Part shown: piece by piece, positions 1 through 5,472 of the stretch | Numbering within the stretch: the stretch's first letter is position 1 | Layout: each line of letters begins with the position of its first letter | Source of the DNA: DATECU01 sp035286745 | Lineage (GTDB): Bacteria; Acidobacteriota; Vicinamibacteria; Fen-336 | Assembly: GCA_035286745.1 (NCBI GenBank) | Contig: DATECU010000209.1 | Span: 1 to 7,013, forward strand | DNA length: 7,013 nt | Direction: 5' to 3' | Position numbers and translations under genes: made by a program | Notes under the pieces: model-generated | Told to the model about the DNA's origin: nothing | Database searches by the model: none | The model's input: the letters and a program-made list of their open reading frames with translations, nothing else

Positions 1-319
1 CGGCCAGCCCCGCCAGGAAGCCGAGGAGGGCCACCCCGCCGCCCGCAACAAGAGTTAGGTACAGAGCCAGCACCGCCAGGTCCTGAGGCGCCGCCAGCAG
101 CCGGGGCTCCAAGCCGGCCGCCGCCAGGGACAGCGCCACGCCGAAGACCGGCCCCCCGAGAAGGCCCAGCCGCAGCGCCGCTCGGGCCGAGGCAGCCACC
201 GGGGAGACGGCCCCGGCGCCCGACAACACGAAGCGGTCCAGGCCGGTGGCGAGATAGCCCAGCCGTCTGAGCTCCGCCCGAACCTCCTCGACCGAGGCCA
301 GGGGGGCCTTGTCCGTCAT
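1..319 (-). CDS. Partial integral membrane protein of unknown function (N-terminal 106 residues)
   Basis: This gene reads leftward from an ATG at 319-317 and runs off the window edge, so only its first 106 codons are visible. The protein opens with a hydrophilic, probably cytoplasmic segment (residues 1-48, containing VEEVRAELRRLGYL and LDRFVL). Two hydrophobic stretches follow, at about residues 51-70 and 81-105, which look like transmembrane helices rich in Leu, Ala and Gly. I do not recognise the family. The frame stays open with high-GC codon use and no stop. It starts 28 bases after the stop of the outer-membrane barrel gene on the same strand, so the two are probably one transcript. I see no clear Shine-Dalgarno sequence before the ATG, which would fit reliance on the upstream gene's translation. 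Being a real gene is fairly certain; its role is unknown. Confidence 0.6.
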   Translation of the reverse strand, partial: MTDKAPLASVEEVRAELRRLGYLATGLDRFVLSGAGAVSPVAASARAALRLGLLGGPVFGVALSLAAAGLEPRLLAAPQDLAVLALYLTLVAGGGVALLGFLAGLA

Positions 320-347
320 CGGAGCCGAGGCATCGGGAGGGTCGAGG

Positions 348-1739
348 TCAGTTGGAGCCGTGACGGTAGATCACGGACAGGAAGATCCGCTGGGTGGTGG
401 TGGTGGCCTGGGTGCGGCTCTCGGCGTCCACGTAGGTCCCGCGCTCGTACACGTAGGCCGCATCCAGCAAGAACGGTCCCACCAACACGCCGATGCCGCC
501 GGTCAGGCCGTGAAGCGTGGGCGCCTTGCCGTCTCCTTGGTCCTTCCCTTCGGCATCGAGTGTGCCGGCGGAGCGGAAGTACTGCCGGTCGGTGAAGTAG
601 CCAACCCGCAGCGGCAACTTGAGGCGGCCGCGAATCACCACGTACTCGCCCCCCAAGCGAAGCTGCTGGCTGTCCAACTGGCCCTTCTCGTCGCCGAGAG
701 TCGGATAGGGAAGGCTATCGTAGCTCTCGGGCTCTGGGGCCGCCTGGCCTGGGAGCTGGGCGGCGATCAGGAAGAAGTTGTGGATCCGGCCCTTGGACCA
801 GAAGGTGACCGTGTAGTCCGCGGACAGCGTGAGGGGGCTTCGGGGTCGCCAGGAGACACCGGCGCCAAACGCTCCGGGGATGTGAAGCCTCAAGGTCGAA
901 TCGCGCGCTTGGTTCTGGGTCCGGTTTTCCTCGGTGCAGGGATCGCCGAAGCAGTTGATGCGGTTCCGCGTGAGCGTCAAGTTGCCGGTGAACGCTGTCT
1001 TGCCGATCACGCCCAGATTCATGCTCTCCACCGGGCTCCAGATGAGACCCAGGTTGTAGTTCCGCGCCGAGAGGTCGTAGTCGATGTCCTGGACCTGAAT
1101 GCGGCGCCCCGCCTCCTTGGAACGCTCCTGGGAGTAGCCGGCGAACCAGTGGTTCACGGTGACACCCAATCGCAGGTTGCCCCGTAGCTTGAGCCCGGTG
1201 CCCATCGCCAGCACGTCGAAGCCGCCCCGACTCGTGGTTTCGAAGACCGAGGCGAGCGCCCCCCCCTCGTCCCGCCTCTCGATGGTCCGTTCGCCCGAAA
1301 AGGAGAAGACACGCTGGAAGCTGACTTGGAACGCGCCCGACACGTTCCCCGACGCGGACTCGACGGGGAAGGTCGCAGCCGCGAAGTCCGGGGCGTAGCC
1401 CGTCAGGCGGTCGCTGGCACCGGAGCGCCGCTTGGAGAACGCGCTGCGCGCGCCTACCAGGGAGATCTCGGTGCGCCTCAGGTAGCTGAGGCCCGCCGGG
1501 TTCCAGGAGGCCGCGGTCGCGTCGTCAGCGCGGGCCAGGAAGGCGCCACCCATGCCCAGGGCTCGGGCTCCCGAGCCGAGGGACAGGCTGGAGAGGCCCT
1601 CGAAGTCCTTCTCGTCGGCTGGGATGTCCGGCCGGGGTGTCGGCTCGGGAACCTGGGCCCGCGCGAGGTCGGCTCCCAGGACGGCAAGGAGCGTGGCGGC
1701 CAAGCCGAGATATCGCCGCTGTTGATGAACGATGGGCAA
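348..1739 (-). CDS. Outer-membrane beta-barrel protein, PorV/OmpP1/FadL-like
   Basis: The product is predicted to be an outer-membrane beta-barrel, possibly a hydrophobic-substrate channel (FadL-like) or a PorV-type secretion accessory. The open frame extends up to an ATG at 1811 (487 codons; residue numbers here count from that ATG). Residues 25-52 read as a signal peptide (HQQRR, then a hydrophobic run, then ARA before Gln53). I therefore prefer the TTG at 1739-1737 (residue 25) as start, with AAGG nine bases upstream; the ATG would give an unusually long n-region and leave only 8 bases to the divergent gene. The mature N-terminus carries the family hallmark: GSGARALGMGGAFLARADD (residues 79-97) followed by ASWNPAGLSYL. 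The rest alternates polar and hydrophobic residues as barrel strands do, ending LRLGGEYV, LRVGYFTD, GLTGGIGV, LLDAAYVYERGTY and IFLSVIYRHGSN. One predicted loop holds a Cys pair (C287 and C292). The gene is complete. The fold is confident; substrate and exact subfamily are not. Confidence 0.85.
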   Translation of the reverse strand: MPIVHQQRRYLGLAATLLAVLGADLARAQVPEPTPRPDIPADEKDFEGLSSLSLGSGARALGMGGAFLARADDATAASWNPAGLSYLRRTEISLVGARSAFSKRRSGASDRLTGYAPDFAAATFPVESASGNVSGAFQVSFQRVFSFSGERTIERRDEGGALASVFETTSRGGFDVLAMGTGLKLRGNLRLGVTVNHWFAGYSQERSKEAGRRIQVQDIDYDLSARNYNLGLIWSPVESMNLGVIGKTAFTGNLTLTRNRINCFGDPCTEENRTQNQARDSTLRLHIPGAFGAGVSWRPRSPLTLSADYTVTFWSKGRIHNFFLIAAQLPGQAAPEPESYDSLPYPTLGDEKGQLDSQQLRLGGEYVVIRGRLKLPLRVGYFTDRQYFRSAGTLDAEGKDQGDGKAPTLHGLTGGIGVLVGPFLLDAAYVYERGTYVDAESRTQATTTTQRIFLSVIYRHGSN

Positions 1740-1819
1740 GGGTTCCGGCCTTGAACGGAGGCCAGCATACCACGCTGCCAGACGGGCCACTCCCCTCACA
1801 TCGCATATCATGAGGCCCC
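1740..1819. promoter_or_regulatory. Divergent intergenic region, probable promoters for both directions
   Basis: If the barrel gene starts at 1739, this 80-base stretch lies between two divergently transcribed gene groups and should contain both promoters. On the plus strand TATCAT at 1806-1811 matches five of six bases of a sigma-70 -10 box. It would start transcription only a base or two before the ATG at 1820, and no -35 hexamer sits at normal spacing, so it may be chance or may give a nearly leaderless mRNA. On the minus strand TATGCT (plus-strand AGCATA at 1764-1769) is a weak -10 candidate, also without a good -35. The assignment rests mainly on gene orientation. Confidence 0.35.
1812..1815 (+). 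promoter_or_regulatory. Short ribosome binding site of the SGNH hydrolase gene
   Basis: GAGG ends four bases before the ATG at 1820. It is a short Shine-Dalgarno core at slightly tight spacing, and it supports this ATG as the start. It would lie outside the transcript if the TATCAT at 1806-1811 were the true -10 box. Confidence 0.4.
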
Positions 1820-2848
1820 ATGTCGCTTCTCGGCAAGCGCGGGGAGCTCGCGCTGCTCCTGGCCAGCGGGGCCTTGTTCCTCCTGATGGCGGAAGTTGGG
1901 GTCCGCCTGCTGGGGAGCGACCGGCCGCGCCCCACCGGCTACGCCCCGCTCAACACCAACCGCCGCGCCATGCGCCCACAGAACTTACGCGGCTATCGCG
2001 ACCTGGAGCGGACCATCCCCAAACCACCGGGCGTGCGCCGGATCGTGAGCTTGGGCGACTCCTTCGCCTGGGGAGCCAGCGTCGAGTTCGAGGATGCCTA
2101 CCCCCAGAGGCTCGAGCGCGGCCTTAGCCGGCGTCGCCAGGAGCCATGGGAGGTGGTGAACCTGGCCCTGCCGGGCATGAACACGGTGGACCAGGCCGCC
2201 CAACTGGCAGACGAGGGTCTGGCCTACCAGCCGGAGGCAGTCGTCCTGGGCTACGTGCTGAACGACAGCGAGGACGCGGCGGCGGCTGAAACCCGGCGGG
2301 CCGAGGATTGGCTGGCCGCTCGGCGCGCCCCACCGGGGGGCGTTTTCAACCGCTCGGCACTCTTCCGCTTGGTGCAGGGCCGGCTCTGGGCCACCGCCGA
2401 GAACCGGCGACGGGTCAACGGCTACCGTTCGATGTTCGCCGAGACCGCTCCCGGCTGGATCGCCAGCCAGCAAGCCCTCAAGACGTTGGGCGCGCGTTGC
2501 CGCGAGCGGGGGGTTCCCCTGCTGCTCGCCGTCTTCCCTCTCTTCGGGAACCCGCTCGACGAAAGCTACCCCTTCTCCGAGATCCACTCCAGAGTGGCCG
2601 CCGCCGGTGCCGCCGCCGGTGCCAAGGTGGTGGACCTCTTGCCCGCCTACCGCGGCCTCAAGTGGGAGATCCTGGTGGTGGACGGGGTCGATGACGAGCA
2701 CCCTAACGAGATCGCCCACCGCATTGCGGCCAACCGGCTGCTCAAGGAGCTGGATCAGGTCCTGCCCTGGAGCGGCGAGTCCGTCCGCCAGGATGACGCG
2801 GCAAAGCCCTCCGCCGTGGCCCAGCCGGCCCGGCCACCGCATCCGTGA
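1820..2848 (+). CDS. Membrane-anchored SGNH/GDSL-type hydrolase
   Basis: This 342-residue protein is predicted to be an extracytoplasmic ester hydrolase or acyl-group-handling enzyme of the SGNH superfamily. Residues 8-31 form one hydrophobic helix ending AEVGVRLL, a signal anchor that would place the catalytic domain outside the inner membrane. The SGNH blocks are visible in order: block I LGDSFAWG with nucleophile Ser81; block II LALPGMN with Gly119; block III YVLND with Asn148; and block V DDEHPN with Asp291 and His294 spaced as D-x-x-H. All four signature residues are present, so it should be active. A Pro/Ala-rich tail (about 313-342) follows the domain, and an (AAAG)2 stretch at 260-267 is encoded by a perfect 12-base tandem repeat. 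The gene heads the rightward group, and its TGA overlaps the next gene's GTG by four bases. The substrate (acetyl or acyl ester on a glycan or lipid) is inferred from context only. Confidence 0.85.
   Translation: MSLLGKRGELALLLASGALFLLMAEVGVRLLGSDRPRPTGYAPLNTNRRAMRPQNLRGYRDLERTIPKPPGVRRIVSLGDSFAWGASVEFEDAYPQRLERGLSRRRQEPWEVVNLALPGMNTVDQAAQLADEGLAYQPEAVVLGYVLNDSEDAAAAETRRAEDWLAARRAPPGGVFNRSALFRLVQGRLWATAENRRRVNGYRSMFAETAPGWIASQQALKTLGARCRERGVPLLLAVFPLFGNPLDESYPFSEIHSRVAAAGAAAGAKVVDLLPAYRGLKWEILVVDGVDDEHPNEIAHRIAANRLLKELDQVLPWSGESVRQDDAAKPSAVAQPARPPHP
2597..2620 (+). repeat. Perfect 12-base tandem duplication inside the SGNH gene
   Basis: GCCGCCGCCGGT occurs twice back to back (2597-2608 and 2609-2620), followed by another GCC. 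It encodes AAAGAAAGA at residues 260-268, between catalytic blocks III and V. The unit is a multiple of three, so gain or loss of a copy would keep the reading frame. Confidence 0.75.
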
Positions 2849-3993
2849 GCGGGAAGCGTCTTCGGCTCGCGGTGGCAGCGGCTCTCCTGCTGCGCTTGAC
2901 CGCCGTCCTCGTTTCCGCCCGCGAGGTGGCCGACGTCTTGCGCTATCGCAAGCTGGCCGACCACGTCCTCGACGTCTCCTGGAACCCCTACCAGGCTCCG
3001 CGTCTTTACCCGTATCCACCGGTCTGGGTCTGGGCGGAGGCGGGTGCCGGCTGGCTGGCACGCCATGCCGGTCTGTCCTTCCCCGTCCTCATCAAGCTGC
3101 CGGTGGTGGCGGCCGACCTGTTGATCGTCCTGCTGCTGGGCCGGCGAATCGGCGAAGGCGCTGCCTGGCTCTATGCGCTCCACCCGGTCAGCCTGTTGAT
3201 CACCGGCTTTCACGGCCAGTTCGACGCCCTGGCCGCCCTCGCCATCCTGCTCGCCGTCTTCGCCTTCGAGGATGGACACCGTGATCGAAGTGCTCTGACC
3301 CTGGCTCTCGCCATCGGCCTCAAGTCCTTCCCGGTGCTCCTACTCCCGCTGTTCTGGCTCCGGGATCGCGCCGGCATCGGGGGCAAGCTTCGTTATGCGC
3401 TCCTCGCCACCCTGCCGGTGGCCCTGAGCCTCCTCCCCTACGCCCTCCACGACTGGCCCGCCCTGCGCCGGGAGCTGCTGGGCTACGGCGGCGTGGCCGA
3501 CTTCGGCTGGATCGGCCTGGGGCGCGGGCTCGGGTGGTTGGCCGCCGGCGTTCTGGCCAGGAGCGAGGCTGCGCACTGGGCGCTTTCGGTCGCGATCGCC
3601 AAGTTCCTGTTTCTCGCTGCCTACGCGGCCTTCCTGAGCCTGCTCTGGCGCGGTCGCCTTCGCCTCACGCTGGCCGACGCCTGCCTGGGCGTGGCCCTCA
3701 TCTTCCTTGTGGGCTACGGTGCGCTCTCCGCGCAGTATCTGCTCTGGGTGGTGCCCCTGGGCCTGCTCAAGGCAACCCGGGTCCAGGCGTTCTACGCCGC
3801 CGTGGCGAGTCTGGCCCTCGTGGGCTTCTATCTCTTCCTGGCCCCGGGCGTCCTGCTGCCGGCCGCTCAGGCCCTGGTGAGCCGCGAGCTGGCGGGCGCC
3901 CTGTGGGTAGCCGGCGTCGCGGCGGTCCAGGGAGTCGCCGCCGGCTGGCTGATTCGGCTCCTTCGGCTGCGGAACGGTAACATCAGCCAATGA
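2845..3993 (+). CDS. Polytopic GT-C-fold glycosyltransferase (mannosyltransferase-like)
   Basis: This 382-residue, strongly hydrophobic protein has about nine or ten predicted transmembrane segments and resembles GT-C glycosyltransferases of the PIG-M/GT87-like type. These use polyprenyl-phosphate sugars on the outer face of the inner membrane. Supporting motifs are a first external loop with Asp30 (EVADVLRYRKLADHVLDVSWNPY), where GT-C enzymes keep their catalytic acidic residue; YPYPPVWVW at 55-63; ALHPVSLLITGFHGQFDALA at 111-130; GLKSFPVLLLPLFWL at 158-172; and SAQYLLWVVPLGLL at 295-308. The start is GTG at 2845, inside the GTGA overlap with the SGNH gene. There is no Shine-Dalgarno sequence, so translation probably relies on coupling. 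Its own stop overlaps the next gene's ATG by four bases. Donor sugar and acceptor cannot be read from the sequence. A non-enzymatic membrane protein is possible but less likely given the conserved HGQFD and QYLLW motifs. Confidence 0.75.
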   Translation: MSGKRLRLAVAAALLLRLTAVLVSAREVADVLRYRKLADHVLDVSWNPYQAPRLYPYPPVWVWAEAGAGWLARHAGLSFPVLIKLPVVAADLLIVLLLGRRIGEGAAWLYALHPVSLLITGFHGQFDALAALAILLAVFAFEDGHRDRSALTLALAIGLKSFPVLLLPLFWLRDRAGIGGKLRYALLATLPVALSLLPYALHDWPALRRELLGYGGVADFGWIGLGRGLGWLAAGVLARSEAAHWALSVAIAKFLFLAAYAAFLSLLWRGRLRLTLADACLGVALIFLVGYGALSAQYLLWVVPLGLLKATRVQAFYAAVASLALVGFYLFLAPGVLLPAAQALVSRELAGALWVAGVAAVQGVAAGWLIRLLRLRNGNISQ

Positions 3994-5387
3994 CCAGCAT
4001 CCGCGATTGGGCCGGCAAGGGCCCCTTGGCCCTGGCGCTCACGGCCGCCTGTTCGAACACCGAGGCCCCTCGCCCGGCCACCTCACCGCCGGCCCCGAGC
4101 CTTCCGCGTCCCAACGTGCTCCTGGTGATCGTGGACGACCTCTACGCCAAGATCGGCGTCTACGGCGAGGGACCGGCGACCCCCAACCTCGATCGTTTGG
4201 CGCGCCAGGGGCGCCGCTTCGACCGCGCCTACGTTCAGTTCCCGCTCTGCAACCCGAGCCGCACCTCGCTGCTCAGCGGATGGCGGCCGGAGCGAACCCG
4301 GGTCTGGAGCAACTCCGACGCGCCGCGCGCCCATCTCGAAGGCGCTACCCCCATGCAGGAGCACTTCCGGGCTCACGGCTACTTCACGGCCCGCCTGGGC
4401 AAGGTCTACCACTCGCCCTTCGAGCACGAGTTCCGCTGGGACCTGGCCTGGGATCCGCCCGGCGAGCCCGAGGCCGAGGAGAGCCGGCCCTCGGACGAGG
4501 ACGACATCTCCGCCAGGCTCAGGGCTACTCCCAACCAGGACCAGGACGAACCCGATGGCCGAACCGTGCGGCGAGCCGCCGAGCTTCTGGCCGAGAAGCG
4601 GGATCGCCCCTTCTTTGTGGCGGTGGGGCTCCTGCGTCCTCACGGTCCCTGGATCGCGCCCCAGAAGTACTTCGACCTCTATCCGCCGGGCAAGGTGCGC
4701 CTACCGGAGCAGGTCCCCGGCGATCTCGACGACGTGCCGCGGGTGGTCCTGAAGCGGGGTGCGGAGCCCGACATCCCGCGGGACAAGTGGCCGGAGGCGC
4801 TGGCAGCCTATTACGCGTGCGTCGGCTTCATGGATGCCCAGGTCGGCGTGCTCCTCGACGCTCTGGATCGGCAAGGCCTGTGGGACAACACGGTCGTGGT
4901 GCTGGTCAGCGACCACGGCATCGAGCGCGGCGAACACGGGCTCTGGCGCAAGAACGTGCTGTTCGAGGAGTCGACCCGGGTGCCCCTGCTGGTCGCCGCC
5001 CCGGGCCTGAAGCGGCCCGGCGTCGCCACCAGGAGCTTCGCGGAGCTGGTCGATATCTACCCGACGCTCAGCGACCTCGCCGGGACGCCCCGGCCCCAGG
5101 GGCTGGACGGCCAGAGCCTGGTCCCCATCCTGGAGGACCCCAGTCGCACCGTGAAGGACGCCGTCTTCACCGTCACCAACCGGGGACGGCAATTGGGGCG
5201 GAGCGTCCGGACCGAGCGCTACCGCTTCACCCGCTGGCGGCCCGACGCGGCCGAGCTCTACGATCTCGAAGCGGATCCCCACGAGTACAGGAACCTGGCT
5301 CAGGACCCCCAGTTCGCCAAGGTGATCGAAGAGATGGAAGCCCGGCTCCTGGCCGGCCACGCCGGGGCCGTCGTCTTGGACCGCTGA
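3990..5387 (+). CDS. Lipoprotein sulfatase, iduronate-2-sulfatase/choline-sulfatase-like (type I, formylglycine-dependent)
   Basis: This 465-residue enzyme is predicted to hydrolyse sulfate esters outside the cytoplasm. The N-terminus is a short signal with the sequence LALALTAAC, and Cys21 is the likely lipidated residue, though Thr at -3 makes a weak lipobox. A Pro/Ala-rich linker (about 24-41) leads into the alkaline-phosphatase-like sulfatase fold: VIVDDLYAKIGVYG with metal ligands Asp49 and Asp50; CNPSR at 87-91, the C-x-P-S-R signature whose Cys87 becomes formylglycine; GKVYH with Lys138; RPHGPW with His218; SDHG with Asp308 and His309; and EHGLWRKNVLFEE with Lys321. The C-terminal subdomain ends with ELYDLEADPHEYRNLA. 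Overall order and length resemble iduronate-2-sulfatase, but specificity cannot be fixed. An acidic segment (about 158-189) lies between the Lys138 and His218 motifs. The ATG sits in an ATGA overlap with the GT-C stop and has only a poor upstream ribosome site, implying translational coupling. No maturase gene is in the window. Confidence 0.9.
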   Translation: MTSIRDWAGKGPLALALTAACSNTEAPRPATSPPAPSLPRPNVLLVIVDDLYAKIGVYGEGPATPNLDRLARQGRRFDRAYVQFPLCNPSRTSLLSGWRPERTRVWSNSDAPRAHLEGATPMQEHFRAHGYFTARLGKVYHSPFEHEFRWDLAWDPPGEPEAEESRPSDEDDISARLRATPNQDQDEPDGRTVRRAAELLAEKRDRPFFVAVGLLRPHGPWIAPQKYFDLYPPGKVRLPEQVPGDLDDVPRVVLKRGAEPDIPRDKWPEALAAYYACVGFMDAQVGVLLDALDRQGLWDNTVVVLVSDHGIERGEHGLWRKNVLFEESTRVPLLVAAPGLKRPGVATRSFAELVDIYPTLSDLAGTPRPQGLDGQSLVPILEDPSRTVKDAVFTVTNRGRQLGRSVRTERYRFTRWRPDAAELYDLEADPHEYRNLAQDPQFAKVIEEMEARLLAGHAGAVVLDR

Positions 5388-5472
5388 TTAGCCGGGGACT
5401 TGAGATAAACTCGACTGTTCGAGCAGGAGGCGGTGGGGTCTCCAAGGCCCACGAGCCGGGAAGGACCAGACG
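5388..5472 (+). promoter_or_regulatory. Inter-sulfatase spacer with small inverted repeats
   Basis: This 85-base spacer contains a perfect 5-base inverted repeat with a 4-base loop: CTCGA at 5410-5414 and TCGAG at 5419-5423. The left arm can alternatively pair with TTGAG at 5400-5404 (one G-U pair, loop ATAAA), so the two hairpins exclude each other. There is no U-run, so a factor-independent terminator is unlikely. AT-rich GATAAACT (5403-5411) could be a poor -10 box, but no matching -35 is seen. The spacer may hold a processing site or a secondary promoter, or may be inert. Confidence 0.25.
5458..5465 (+). promoter_or_regulatory. Strong ribosome binding site of the second sulfatase gene
   Basis: GGGAAGGA ends seven bases before the ATG at 5473, which is ideal Shine-Dalgarno spacing. 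It fixes the start there rather than at the later in-frame ATG codons (residues 22, 24 and 26). It also indicates that this gene is translated independently of the coupled genes upstream. Confidence 0.7.

Noticed and set aside
309..1187. A 292-codon open frame antisense to the barrel gene, and a 358-codon one antisense to the SGNH gene (1985-3061)
   Set aside because: Both have low-complexity shadow composition, and the opposite strand encodes clear protein families with signal sequences and motifs.
1763..1779. A sigma-54-like element on the minus strand (TGGCAGCGTGGTATGCT) upstream of the barrel gene
   Set aside because: The GG and GC elements are one base further apart than the strict -24/-12 spacing requires, so it is probably chance.
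4016..4028. A hairpin CAAGG-GCC-CCTTG near the start of the first sulfatase gene
   Set aside because: It is a short stem with a three-base loop inside the signal-peptide coding region, with no sign of regulation. Such palindromes are frequent in GC-rich DNA.
5425..5435. A perfect AGGAGG followed by GTG at 5433 in the inter-sulfatase spacer, suggesting a small or alternative gene
   Set aside because: The GTG is out of frame with the sulfatase, sits only two bases after AGGAGG, and its long open frame reads as a shadow. The ATG at 5473 has its own well-placed GGGAAGGA.
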